Origin: Rhodospirillales bacterium | Lineage (GTDB): Bacteria; Pseudomonadota; Alphaproteobacteria; Acetobacterales; Acetobacteraceae | Reading direction: 5' to 3' | Assembly (NCBI GenBank): GCA_025352665.1 | Contig: JANXSM010000172.1 | Coordinates: forward strand, 1 to 64,000 | Length of the DNA: 64,000 nt | Part shown: positions 8,525 through 17,811 of the stretch, piece after piece | Layout of the letters: each line of letters starts with the position of its first letter | Numbering within the stretch: the first letter of the stretch is position 1 | Notes under the pieces: generated by a model | Told to the model about the DNA's origin: nothing | Databases searched by the model: none | The model's input: only the letters and a program-made list of their open reading frames with translations | Made by a program: the position numbers and the translations under genes

Positions 8525-10459
8525 GTGGTGTTGCTGGTTTTTGCGCGGCTCAAGAACATCATCTCGAACGGACGGAACAACCTGGGGTTACCGTTTCGGA
8601 TCGGGTTCCTGCCCGGTGCGCTTACGGCCGGTGCGCTCCTGGCCCTCGCGGCCGCGACCAGCCCCGCATCGCAGGCCGCAACCCTCGCCGATATCGGCTT
8701 CATCCACGGCTTCACGCTGCGCGGTCCGCATGCCGATGCGGAGGTTTATTTCCCGCTGCCGAGCGGCACGACCGACGCCGACCTCGCCGTCGACGTGACC
8801 CCCTCGGCCGCGATCGACCAGCTGTCCTCCGTCACCATCTATGTCGGCGACGAACCGCTGGCGACGATCCCAACCCGCGACGGCGCCCGCATCGTGCATC
8901 TGGCCGTGCCGGCTCGCCTCGCCGAAGGCGATTTCCTCCACGTGCGTTTCGCCGCCGACCAGGCGCTACGGCGTGACGAGCAGTGCTTCGACAACGACAA
9001 TCCCTCGGTTTGGACGCATATCTCGCCCGCGACCTCGTTGACCGCCGCCGGAGCAACGGAAGCGGGCGTCGGCACCATCTGGCGCAACCTGGGCGGCGAG
9101 GTGGCGATTGCCATGCCGGCTGAGCCCACCTTGGCCGATCTGCAGACCGGCCTGATGCTGGCAACCGCGGTCACCGCACGCGGCGGCCGCCCCGTGATGG
9201 TACCGGCCGACGACAACCGTGCCCAGATCCGTGTGTCGCGCTCGGCTGTGCCGCTTGCGGTCGAGTTCCGCTCCGAGCTGGTGACCAACACCTTGGTCGC
9301 GACTCCGCGGCGCACCCGCGGCCGCATCGTGGTGTCCGATCCCGCGGCCGCCCGGGCACTGGTGTCCACCGGTCCACTGGTCCGATCGCTCGATACCGCC
9401 GCGGCCGCCGGTGAGGCCAGCCCGGGCATGGTGCTGTCGGCGACCGACTCGATCTCGTTTGCCGAAATGGGGATCCACCCCGCACCGCTCAGCGTCTATT
9501 CCACCGCATTCACCAATATCGAAGTTCCGTTCAATCGCTTGCCCGCGCGGCGCCGGCCGGTGGCGATCCAGCTGTTCGGCCGCGGCTCCGCGCCGCCGCT
9601 GGAGGAAGCGCTGGTGGTCACGCTCTCGGTCGGCAACCGGCTGCTGTGGAGCCAGACCTTCCGGGGTGCCGTCGAGCTCGACGGAATCAAGGTGAGCCTG
9701 CCCGAGGATCTCGTGCGCCACCACATGATGGTGACGCTGCGCGTGGTGCGCGTCGGCTCCCGGCGGGTCTGCGGTGCCGACGATTCGCTGACCTTCGATC
9801 TGCGCGACAGCACCCGCTTCCTGCTCGCCGACGGCGGCCCCAATCCGCCCAACTTTGCCGCCTTCTCGGTGCCCGGGGACCGGCCGGCCCTGGTGCGCTA
9901 CGACATTGCGCCCAACGTCGGCGCGGCGACCATTCCCCTCGTGGCCTCGCTGCTGTCCGACGCCGGGGCGCGACCGGCTGGCATCGACGTGGTCGGGCCC
10001 GGTATCGCGCTCGACCGGCCGTTCGTCGTGGTCGCCCAGGCGGTCCCCGCGGAACTGGCCGGCACCGCGCCGGCGCGCATCGAGCAGGGGCGTATCGTGC
10101 TGGAACGCCCGGCCGACGGCACCCGCGTGGTGCTCAACAACGCCAACCGCTTCACCCTGGTGCAGCTCACCGCCGCAGGCCCCAATCCGGGACTGTGGGT
10201 GAGCCCCGGCGCTGCCGTAACCCTCTCCCGGCCGGCGCCGCTGTCATCGGGGGACGTTGCCGTGTTCGATGGCGGCGGAGCACTGCCGGTCAGCTTCGAG
10301 ACACGCCCGAACGGTGCGGTAGTGGAGCGGCCGCTGACCTCGGTCGCCGACCAGCTGCTGACCCGCTGGCGCAGCGAGCTGTTCGTGGTCGGATGGATCG
10401 CGGTGACGTTGTTCACGGTATTGCTGATCCTGCGGCTGCGGCGCATGCGGGGCCGCTGA
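8525..10459 (+). CDS. BcsB-like cyclic-di-GMP-associated exopolysaccharide synthase subunit
   Basis: 644 residues from a GTG preceded by AGGA. An N-terminal export signal ends near ASQAAT (about residue 43). A long beta-rich periplasmic region follows, beginning TLADIGFIHGFTLRGP, and a single C-terminal transmembrane helix (about 618-638) ends LRLRRMRGR. The layout and the GP....FPLP/LRFAADQ-type segments match BcsB, the periplasmic partner that guides cellulose out of BcsA. It is shorter than typical BcsB (700-800). It heads an operon with an outer-membrane protein, a GT2 synthase and a polytopic membrane protein, so the polymer may be something other than cellulose. Confidence 0.75.
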   Translation: MVLLVFARLKNIISNGRNNLGLPFRIGFLPGALTAGALLALAAATSPASQAATLADIGFIHGFTLRGPHADAEVYFPLPSGTTDADLAVDVTPSAAIDQLSSVTIYVGDEPLATIPTRDGARIVHLAVPARLAEGDFLHVRFAADQALRRDEQCFDNDNPSVWTHISPATSLTAAGATEAGVGTIWRNLGGEVAIAMPAEPTLADLQTGLMLATAVTARGGRPVMVPADDNRAQIRVSRSAVPLAVEFRSELVTNTLVATPRRTRGRIVVSDPAAARALVSTGPLVRSLDTAAAAGEASPGMVLSATDSISFAEMGIHPAPLSVYSTAFTNIEVPFNRLPARRRPVAIQLFGRGSAPPLEEALVVTLSVGNRLLWSQTFRGAVELDGIKVSLPEDLVRHHMMVTLRVVRVGSRRVCGADDSLTFDLRDSTRFLLADGGPNPPNFAAFSVPGDRPALVRYDIAPNVGAATIPLVASLLSDAGARPAGIDVVGPGIALDRPFVVVAQAVPAELAGTAPARIEQGRIVLERPADGTRVVLNNANRFTLVQLTAAGPNPGLWVSPGAAVTLSRPAPLSSGDVAVFDGGGALPVSFETRPNGAVVERPLTSVADQLLTRWRSELFVVGWIAVTLFTVLLILRLRRMRGR

Positions 10460-10460
10460 C

Positions 10461-11273
10461 ATGGGCGCTGTCGCACGCCTGTTGGCGACGCTGGCGCTCG
10501 GCATGAGCCTGGCGAGCGCCGCCCAGGCCGGCGCATGGCCGCAGGAGCAAGGCCGCTGGCTGATCGTCAACCAGTTTACCTTCTCGGACACCGCGACCAA
10601 GGGCTACGACAACCAGGGCCGCCCCGCCGGCAACGGCAGCCTCAAGCAGTTCGAATTCTCGCCGTACATCGAATACGGCGTCACCCCGGAATGGACGCTG
10701 GGCCTGCAGCCGCGCTTCCAGGTCGCCCATCTGTCCGCCCCGGTCGGCCAGAAGGGGGCTTCCAGCGCCTCGGGTCTCGCCGAGGTCAACCTGTTCTCTC
10801 GCTACACGTTGTATCGCTGGGATTATGACGTGCTGGCGGTGCAGGCGATGCTCGGCGTTCCCGGATTCGCCGGCAAGAACATGCCCACCGTCGCAGCCCC
10901 CTGGCCGGAATATGAGGCGCGACTGCTCTACGGCCATTCCTTCGACTTCGGCAAAAACATATCTGCCTTCTTTGACACGGAAGTGGCCTACCGCCTCGAA
11001 GGCGGCCACAACGCCGACCAGATCCATTCCGACACGACATTCGGCTTCCGGCCAGATTCGGACTGGCTCGCCATGCTGCAGTTCAACGCGACCTGGGGAT
11101 TGGCCAACAACACTGGCAGCGGCAGTAATTACGACCAATACCGCCTCTCGGCCGCCATCGGCCGGCGCGTGGGCGCGGACACCTGGCTGCTGCTCGGCGG
11201 CTACACCGATCTCGGCGGCCGCAACGTGAGCCTTGGCAACGGCGTCACCGTTTCGATCTGGACGAAGTTCTAG
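10461..11273 (+). CDS. outer-membrane beta-barrel protein of the exopolysaccharide operon (XagA-like)
   Basis: 270 residues. A signal peptide ends at AAQAGAW (about residue 24). The rest alternates polar and hydrophobic residues with aromatic girdles (EFSPYIEYGVTPEWTLGLQPRF) and ends in a terminal beta strand VSIWTKF with final Phe, the signal for outer-membrane barrel insertion. It starts one base after the BcsB-like gene and lies directly before the GT2 gene. Position and fold fit the outer-membrane partner of a polysaccharide secretion machine, as XagA is for XagB in Xanthomonas; sequence alone does not prove the XagA link. Confidence 0.65.
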   Translation: MGAVARLLATLALGMSLASAAQAGAWPQEQGRWLIVNQFTFSDTATKGYDNQGRPAGNGSLKQFEFSPYIEYGVTPEWTLGLQPRFQVAHLSAPVGQKGASSASGLAEVNLFSRYTLYRWDYDVLAVQAMLGVPGFAGKNMPTVAAPWPEYEARLLYGHSFDFGKNISAFFDTEVAYRLEGGHNADQIHSDTTFGFRPDSDWLAMLQFNATWGLANNTGSGSNYDQYRLSAAIGRRVGADTWLLLGGYTDLGGRNVSLGNGVTVSIWTKF

Positions 11274-11275
11274 CC

Positions 11276-13195
11276 GTGTCCGCCAGCACCCAACGACTGG
11301 TCCCCAACGTTTTCGAAGCAGCCGTGGCGGCCCAGCTGGTCGCGGACGGCAGGCTTACGGCGCCGGACGTGGCCGCGGCCCGGGTGCTGTCCGACAAATG
11401 GAACACCGAGCTCGGCGAGACCCTGTCGGCCACCGGCAAGCTCTCGGCGCTGGAATGGGGCCGGGCGGTGGCGGCCCAGCTGCGTCTGCGCCTCGTTGAT
11501 CTCGCGCAGGAGCCGCCGGACCCCGGGTTGATCCACCCCAACGAGCGGCCAGACTATATTTCGCTCGGCGTGATGCCCTGGCGCATGCTGCCGGACGGCG
11601 CAATCGTCATCGCCGCCACGCGTCCGCTCGCACCCGTCGTGCGGGCCTGGGCCGCAGCGCGTTTCCCCGGCCGCGCCATCACCTACGTCGTGACCGCCAA
11701 GTTCGACATCATCTGGGCGGTGCAGTGCTCCTTCGACCATCTGATCGAGGCCGACGCGCGGGAGGCGCTTTTCAACGCGCGGCCGGATCTGTCGGCCAAG
11801 ACCACGCTGACTGTGAATCAGGTGATCGTCACCTGGGTGGTGCTCAGCGTGGTCATCATCGCCATGTTCATCCGCCCGCTGCAGACCGCGATCCTGATCT
11901 CCTCGATGGTGACGGTGCTCTACACCGGCTGCTTCCTGTTCCGTTTCATGCTCACCTGGGTCGGCGCCCACCGACGCATGGACGTGACGGTAAGCCCCTC
12001 CGAAGTGGCTTCGCTGAACGACGCCGACCTGCCGGTCTTCACCGTGCTGGTGCCGATGTATCGCGAGGCCGCGGTGCTGCCGATCCTGGTGGAGAGCATC
12101 CGCCGCATGGACTATCCGCGCGCCAAGCTCGACGTGAAGCTGGTGCTGGAGGCCGAGGACGTCGAGACGATCGATGCCGCCAAGGCGCTGCAGGCGGAAA
12201 GCCCGTTCGAGATCATCCGGGTGCCGCCATCTGAGCCCAAAACGAAACCCAAGGCCTGCAACTACGCGCTGCGCTTTGCCCGCGGCGAATACGTCGTGGT
12301 GTTCGACGCCGAGGACATTCCGGAGCCCGACCAGCTCAAGAAGGTCGTCGCTGTGTTCCGCTCATCCAAACCCAACGTGGTCTGCGTGCAGGCGCGGCTG
12401 AACTATTATAACCGCGACGACAATTTCCTGACGCGGATGTTTACCCTCGAATACAGCCTGTGGTTCGATTACCTACTGCCCGGCCTGCACGCGCTCAACA
12501 TCCCGATCCCGCTGGGCGGCACCAGCAACCATTTCCGCACCGCGGCGCTGCTGCGGGTCGGCGCCTGGGATCCGTACAACGTGACCGAGGACGCAGATCT
12601 CGGCGTGCGCATGACGCAGGAGGGCATGCGCGTGGTGGTGGTGAATTCCACCACCTACGAGGAGGCCAACGGCGTTCTCGGCAGCTGGATCAACCAACGC
12701 AGCCGCTGGATCAAGGGGTATATGCAGACTTGGCTGGTGCATATGCGCAACCCGCTGCGCCTGCGTCGCCAGCTGGGCTTTGGCGCGTTCTGGGGCTTCC
12801 AGCTGTTCATCGGCTTCCCGCCGCTGACCGCCCTGCTCAACCCGTTGCTGTGGGCCACCTTCATCATCACGATGATCGTTGGACCGGAGCGCCTGCGGCC
12901 GCTGTTTCCCGGCGTGATCCTCTACCTCGCCGTGTTCAACCTGCTGGTCGGCAACGCGATGTGCATCTATTTCAGCATTCTCGCCGTGGCCAAGCGGCGC
13001 TGGTACATGCTGGTGCCCTGGGGCCTGTTGGCGCCGGCTTATTGGGTGCTGCATTCGGTGGCCGCCTACAAGGCGTTGTGGCAACTGATCGTGAAGCCGC
13101 ACCATTGGGAAAAGACCACCCACGGCACCTCTGCCACCACGGTCGCCACGCTTGCCGAACTCAACCGCCGCGAGCAACGGATGCCCGCCGAATGA
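11276..13195 (+). CDS. processive GT2 glycosyltransferase with N-terminal MshEN-like domain (XagB-like)
   Basis: 639 residues from a GTG two bases after the previous stop. Residues 1-160 resemble the GspE_N/MshEN domain (LGETLSATGKLSALEWGRAV). Two helices (about 182-222) precede a GT2 synthase domain with all processive-synthase motifs: LVLEAED, the metal-binding VVFDAEDIPEPDQ, the acceptor-site TEDADLGVRM, and QRSRWIKGYMQTW (QxxRW). Further transmembrane helices form the pore. Xanthomonas XagB has the same fusion. MshEN domains in other proteins bind cyclic di-GMP, so allosteric control by that messenger is plausible here. There is no PilZ domain, unlike BcsA. Confidence 0.85.
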   Translation: MSASTQRLVPNVFEAAVAAQLVADGRLTAPDVAAARVLSDKWNTELGETLSATGKLSALEWGRAVAAQLRLRLVDLAQEPPDPGLIHPNERPDYISLGVMPWRMLPDGAIVIAATRPLAPVVRAWAAARFPGRAITYVVTAKFDIIWAVQCSFDHLIEADAREALFNARPDLSAKTTLTVNQVIVTWVVLSVVIIAMFIRPLQTAILISSMVTVLYTGCFLFRFMLTWVGAHRRMDVTVSPSEVASLNDADLPVFTVLVPMYREAAVLPILVESIRRMDYPRAKLDVKLVLEAEDVETIDAAKALQAESPFEIIRVPPSEPKTKPKACNYALRFARGEYVVVFDAEDIPEPDQLKKVVAVFRSSKPNVVCVQARLNYYNRDDNFLTRMFTLEYSLWFDYLLPGLHALNIPIPLGGTSNHFRTAALLRVGAWDPYNVTEDADLGVRMTQEGMRVVVVNSTTYEEANGVLGSWINQRSRWIKGYMQTWLVHMRNPLRLRRQLGFGAFWGFQLFIGFPPLTALLNPLLWATFIITMIVGPERLRPLFPGVILYLAVFNLLVGNAMCIYFSILAVAKRRWYMLVPWGLLAPAYWVLHSVAAYKALWQLIVKPHHWEKTTHGTSATTVATLAELNRREQRMPAE

Positions 13196-14430
13196 GTGCG
13201 AACTCCAGCCTGGTGCCGCCACAACGACAGGCGGAGTTGCCGCGCGGACGGCAAGCGCTGCATTCCTCTGTGCTCGCTGCACGCGGTGCCGGCGGCTGGC
13301 TCGGGCTGGTGGTGACGATCGCGACCACACTCCTGTTCGTGGCGGCCGCCAACCGGGCGTTCACCGGAGGTTACCTGGCACCGCTGCTCGGCGTGGTGTG
13401 GGACGTCGAGACCAATGCCGGCGGCCAGTCCGTCGGTGGCCACTGGCTGGAACAGGGGCTGCTCGCGCTCGTGCAGACCATCCCGAATGGCGGCCCGGAA
13501 CTGCTGGTGCTGCTGACATCGCTGGTGACGGGTCTCGCGATCGGCCAGTTCTGCCGCACCCTGCAACGCCGCGGCTGGCCAATCAGCCTCGCAACGCTTG
13601 CGGGCCTTCTGGTCGCCCTGCACCCGGTCACGCTGTACCTCGCCTCAAGTGGCCAGCCCATGGTGTTCGCCGCCATGTCGATTGCCATCCTGCTTGTAAG
13701 CGTCGACCGTGCCGCCGCCTTGTCGGATGCACAGTCGCTGATGACGTTGGGCCTCGCCTTCGCCCTGCTGTTCCTCATCGAACCCAACGCGCTCTACATG
13801 GTGCTGCCGGTGTTGGCGATCATGCCCTGGGTGCTGGTCGACATGCGCGACGGCATCTCCGGCGCGGCCCTGTTCCTCATCCTGATCGTCCCCTCGATTG
13901 TGGTCATCGCCACCCTGCTCGCCGGCAGCCTGGTGGTGGGCGTGGCCCCCGAGACGATCCTGCGCCACTGGCTGGCGGTGCTGCACGGCAGCCTGTCGGA
14001 AGACTCTCTGGGGGCCACCTGGATGTCCGAACGCGGCGGCACGTTCTTCGACCCGCTGCTGGATCTGCTGGGCCTGGCCTTCGGCTGTTGCCCGGTGCTG
14101 ATCCTGGTGCTGTGGCGCCTGCTCGCCAGCCCCCTGTTCGAACCGCGCCGGCCGCATATCCGCACCGGAACGGCCGTTCTGGCGGTCGCACTGGCGCCAT
14201 TGGCCGGCGCCATGGCGGTGCTGTTCTGGCATCAGCAGACCCGCATGGCCGCCGTCGCCATCACGATCGCCGCTGTCTGTGCCTGGACCACGACCGTTTC
14301 GTTGCGCATGACAGAGCGCGGCGTGTGGCTGCTGGCGCTGCTGCTGGGCGTGGTGTTGTCGTGGCAGGCGAGCTGGCTGTGGGTCGATGCCGATAAATTG
14401 GCATGGCGGAGCGCCGTACTCGGCGGCTGA
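13192..14430 (+). CDS. polytopic membrane protein of the exopolysaccharide operon
   Basis: 412 residues with about ten hydrophobic segments. The ATG overlaps the GT2 stop (ATGA), so the two are translationally coupled. The N-terminus is cytosolic; a first membrane helix (LGLVVTIATTLLFVAAANRAF) is followed by an extracytoplasmic loop, then helices to the end. The overall look is like GT-C or ArnT-type membrane glycosyltransferases, but I see no diagnostic DD/DE motif in the first loop. Its position suggests a role in polymer export or decoration. Confidence 0.6.
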   Translation: MSANSSLVPPQRQAELPRGRQALHSSVLAARGAGGWLGLVVTIATTLLFVAAANRAFTGGYLAPLLGVVWDVETNAGGQSVGGHWLEQGLLALVQTIPNGGPELLVLLTSLVTGLAIGQFCRTLQRRGWPISLATLAGLLVALHPVTLYLASSGQPMVFAAMSIAILLVSVDRAAALSDAQSLMTLGLAFALLFLIEPNALYMVLPVLAIMPWVLVDMRDGISGAALFLILIVPSIVVIATLLAGSLVVGVAPETILRHWLAVLHGSLSEDSLGATWMSERGGTFFDPLLDLLGLAFGCCPVLILVLWRLLASPLFEPRRPHIRTGTAVLAVALAPLAGAMAVLFWHQQTRMAAVAITIAAVCAWTTTVSLRMTERGVWLLALLLGVVLSWQASWLWVDADKLAWRSAVLGG

Positions 14431-14545
14431 GGCGATCGTTGAGCCGGTCCTGCAGCGGCTGTCGGCCAGGCACTGAAATTCCACTCGAGCGCTGCTATAT
14501 AAATGGGCTGCGCAGCGCGCTTCGCTTGTCGAACAGGAGAGCCCG

Positions 14546-16708
14546 ATGGACCAGATGGTGGCATTCATGCCGGCCAAGCAGCCGGCCAAACCGGCCACGA
14601 CGAAGCTGCGCGTTGTCTCCGAGTTCGAACCCAACGGCGACCAGCCGGCAGCCATCAAGGAACTGCTGGCGGGGCTTCAGTCGGGCGAGCGCGATCAGGT
14701 GCTGCTGGGGGTCACCGGCTCCGGCAAGACCTTCACCATCGCCAAATGCATCGAGGCGGTGCAGCGGCCGACCCTCGTGCTGGCCCCCAACAAAACGCTG
14801 GCAGCGCAGCTCTACGGCGAGATGAAAAGCTTCTTTCCGGACAACGCGGTCGAATATTTCGTCTCGTACTACGACTACTACCAGCCGGAGGCCTACGTGC
14901 CCCGCACCGACACGTATATCGAAAAAGACAGTCAGATCAACGAACAGATCGACCGCATGCGCCACGCCGCCACCCAGGCACTGCTAGAGCGCAACGATGT
15001 CATCATCGTCGCCTCGGTCTCGTGCATTTACGGCATCGGCTCGGTCGAAACCTACAGCCGCATGGTAGTCAAACTCGAAACCGGCGGCACTATCGACCGT
15101 GACAAGCTGGCCCGCGCCCTGGTCGAACTGCAGTATCGCCGCAACGACACAGCCTTCACCCGCGGCACCTTTCGCCTGCGCGGCGAGACGGTGGACATCT
15201 ACCCCGCCCAATACGAGGACCGCGCCTGGCGCGTGGTGCTGTTCGGCGACGAGATCGAGAGCATTTCGGAGTTCGACCCGCTGACCGGCGAACACACCGC
15301 CAAGCTGGAAACCATCACCGTCTACGCCAACAGCCATTACGTGACTCCGCGACGGACACTCGCTCAGGCGGTGGCCGACATCAAGATCGAGCTCAAGGGC
15401 CGGCTCGACCAGTTCGTCGCCGAAGGCAAGCTGCTTGAGGCCGAACGTTTGCAGCAGCGCTGCACCTTCGACATCGAAATGATGGAGACCACCGGCCACT
15501 GCAAGTCGATCGAGAACTATTCCCGCTATCTGTCAGGCCGCAAGCCCGGCGAGCCGCCGCCGACCTTGTTCGAATATCTGCCGGAAAATGCCTTGCTGGT
15601 GGTGGACGAAAGCCATGTCACCGTGCCGCAGATCGGCGGCATGGAACGCGGCGACCATGCGCGCAAATCCATCCTTGCGGAATTCGGTTTCCGCCTGCCG
15701 TCTTGCATCGACAACCGCCCGCTGAAGTTCGGCGAATGGGAAAGTTTCCGTCCGCAGACCATCTTCGTCAGCGCGACACCTGGGCCGTGGGAAATGGAGC
15801 GCACCGGCGGCACCTTCGCCGAGCAAGTGATCCGGCCCACCGGGCTGATCGACCCGGTCACTGAAATCCGCCCGGTCGAACACCAGGTCGACGACCTGCT
15901 CGCCGAATGCCGCACCGTGAGTGCCAACGGCGGCCGCATTCTGGTCACCGTGCTCACCAAGCGCATGGCCGAGGACCTCACCGACTACCTCACCGAGCAC
16001 GGCGTGAAGGTGCGCTACCTGCACTCTGACGTGGACACGCTGGAGCGTATCGAAATCATCCGCGACCTCAGGCTCGGGGTGTTCGACGCGCTGATCGGCA
16101 TCAACCTGCTGCGCGAAGGTCTCGATATCCCCGAATGCCAACTGGTCGCGATCCTGGATGCCGACAAGGAAGGCTTTCTGCGTTCGAAGACCTCGCTGAT
16201 CCAGACCATCGGGCGCGCCGCCCGCAACGTCGACGGCCGCGTGATCCTGTATGCCGACACCATGACTCGCAGCCTGCGCGCCGCCATCGAGGAAACCGAC
16301 CGCCGCCGCAACCGCCAGCGCAGCTGGAACGAGGAACACGGCATCACGCCGATGTCGGTCAAGAAGCACATCGGCAAGGTGCTGGAGAGCGTGTTCGAGC
16401 AGGACTACGTGACGGTCGAGCCGGTCAAGGGCGGCCGCGTCACCGATTTCGTCGGCAAGGATCTGAAATCCAGCATCGCGGACCTCGAAAAGCGCATGCG
16501 CGCAGCAGCCGCCGACCTCGAATTCGAGGAAGCCGGCCGCATCCGCGACGAAATCAAGCGCCTCGAGGCTCTCGACCTCGGCCTGCCCGCCCCCCCCGCC
16601 GCCAGCGCCACGCAACGCCCGGGCGGACGGTCCAAAAAAGACTGGGCGCCAAAGCCAGGCGGTCCGGGCGGGGGCGGCTACGACCCGTCCAAGCGCCGCC
16701 GCAAATAG
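14546..16708 (+). CDS. uvrB: excinuclease ABC subunit B
   Basis: 720 residues from an ATG preceded by AGGAGAG. Helicase motifs are complete: Walker [11 protein letters not shown] (about 55-64), the damage-verifying beta-hairpin [22 protein letters not shown] (DEAD-like), and motifs V/VI with [10 protein letters not shown] and [10 protein letters not shown]. The UvrC-binding UVR domain is at about 645-680 ([20 protein letters not shown]), followed by a disordered Lys/Arg-rich tail. UvrB loads at damaged DNA with UvrA and recruits UvrC in nucleotide excision repair. The start gives a short extra N-terminal extension (about 25 residues) compared with E. coli. Confidence 0.97.
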   Translation: MDQMVAFMPAKQPAKPATTKLRVVSEFEPNGDQPAAIKELLAGLQSGERDQVLLGVTGSGKTFTIAKCIEAVQRPTLVLAPNKTLAAQLYGEMKSFFPDNAVEYFVSYYDYYQPEAYVPRTDTYIEKDSQINEQIDRMRHAATQALLERNDVIIVASVSCIYGIGSVETYSRMVVKLETGGTIDRDKLARALVELQYRRNDTAFTRGTFRLRGETVDIYPAQYEDRAWRVVLFGDEIESISEFDPLTGEHTAKLETITVYANSHYVTPRRTLAQAVADIKIELKGRLDQFVAEGKLLEAERLQQRCTFDIEMMETTGHCKSIENYSRYLSGRKPGEPPPTLFEYLPENALLVVDESHVTVPQIGGMERGDHARKSILAEFGFRLPSCIDNRPLKFGEWESFRPQTIFVSATPGPWEMERTGGTFAEQVIRPTGLIDPVTEIRPVEHQVDDLLAECRTVSANGGRILVTVLTKRMAEDLTDYLTEHGVKVRYLHSDVDTLERIEIIRDLRLGVFDALIGINLLREGLDIPECQLVAILDADKEGFLRSKTSLIQTIGRAARNVDGRVILYADTMTRSLRAAIEETDRRRNRQRSWNEEHGITPMSVKKHIGKVLESVFEQDYVTVEPVKGGRVTDFVGKDLKSSIADLEKRMRAAAADLEFEEAGRIRDEIKRLEALDLGLPAPPAASATQRPGGRSKKDWAPKPGGPGGGGYDPSKRRRK

Positions 16709-16988
16709 ACTGGGTTACCGGCCCCCTCGCTGCGCCATGCTGCTGTCGTGCTCGCGACGTTCAAGGTCGCAGGCGCGCGGAGTGGCCCGCAACCATCACT
16801 GACGACCACTCCGCGCGCCAACCGGCAAAATGGCAGTACGGGACGGCGGAATAGGCATGGCAATCAAACAAAAGACACCCCAGAGGGAGCGGTGCGCTTT
16901 GGCATCCCGTCTTTTCCCACACAAATCCAATGGCTTGGAGCACTTTATTATGATATCGTAACAAAATAGTCGTGCGAAGATTGTGCCC

Positions 16989-17594
16989 TCAACCTAATCT
17001 GAAAAACCAAGCTCCTGCATCCGGCGCTTCTTCGGGCACCACCACTGGAACCGAACGCTCCGTCACAAATCCCAAACCGCCAGCCTCCGCCTCCGCAGCA
17101 GAAACCTTTGCAACATCCTCATTAACAACCGTGACCGGAACCGTAACCACCGGCGAAAGCAACTCAGCGTCAATCCCCAGCATCCAGCACAGCGGCCGCA
17201 AAATCTTGCCCAGCCGAGGCGTCGCCATCAACAACCCCACCATTTCAGGATCGGTCAGCAAATGGCGCAACTGGCTGGCAAATCCCGCAGCCTGATAAGG
17301 CACCATCACCACCAGCCACGCGAAGCTGCGCGGCACGCGCGGTAAAGGCGGTTTAACCCCGGTTGCCAGCGGGGCGCGCGCCGCCCGCGCCGCAATCACC
17401 CAACCGCCGCGAACCCGCCCCGCCCGGATCGCCGCCACCAGCTTCAGCACCCGCGTCTCGATGCGCCGGATCCGGGTCACAATCAGCGCGATCATCGCCG
17501 CCTGCATCCGCCCCAAGGCAATCATCGCAGCCACAGCCCGCCACAGCCCATCAATGGACAGCGAGAACCGGTGGGTGACGGAAAGAGCGCTCAT
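16989..17594 (-). CDS. hypothetical 201-residue protein
   Basis: Helical N-terminal half rich in Arg and Ala (VTRIRRIETRVLKLVAAIRAG), then a central segment RSFAWLVVMVPYQAAGFASQL, and an acidic, valine-rich tail. I do not recognise a domain. It lies alone between uvrB and a palindromic repeat. The coding look (consistent GC-rich third positions, ATG start) supports a real gene. Confidence 0.55.
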   Translation of the reverse strand: MSALSVTHRFSLSIDGLWRAVAAMIALGRMQAAMIALIVTRIRRIETRVLKLVAAIRAGRVRGGWVIAARAARAPLATGVKPPLPRVPRSFAWLVVMVPYQAAGFASQLRHLLTDPEMVGLLMATPRLGKILRPLCWMLGIDAELLSPVVTVPVTVVNEDVAKVSAAEAEAGGLGFVTERSVPVVVPEEAPDAGAWFFRLG

Positions 17595-17660
17595 GACCTA
17601 AACGACAACACAAAGTCGAAGGGCGGCGCAATTAAGGAGATATACTTAACTATGAGCGAC

Positions 17661-17766
17661 TAGAGCGAGATGACGTCTGATAGGCGACGTCATCTCGCTC
17701 TAGCTCTTTGTTTTATCGCGTGATTCAGACCTTTCGGTGATCCCACCTTCGGTCATCACGCTCTAA
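17661..17766. repeat. palindromic repeat, copy 1 (complete, two modules)
   Basis: Module A (17661-17702) is a perfect 17-base stem around the loop TGATAGGC, with TA at both outer ends. Module B (about 17703-17766) reads, on the minus strand, from TAGAGCGTGATGACCGAAGG through ATCACCGAAAGGTCTG to AATCACGCGATAAAACAAAG. Copies of both modules recur at 54281-54383, and copies of B alone at 58827-58879 and 56077-56092. Module A also lies where a terminator would be useful for the minus-strand gene at 17812, but it is not followed by a T-run. Confidence 0.85.
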
Positions 17767-17811
17767 AGCCTGATCGCTTCGCCGATCAGAAATCATCCTG
17801 GTCTAGCCGAC

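Noticed and set aside
12460-13191. Long open frame continuing upstream of the polytopic membrane-protein gene
   Set aside because: It overlaps the GT2 synthase in another frame with Arg/Pro/Gly-rich shadow composition; the ATGA-coupled start at 13192 is clearly the real one.
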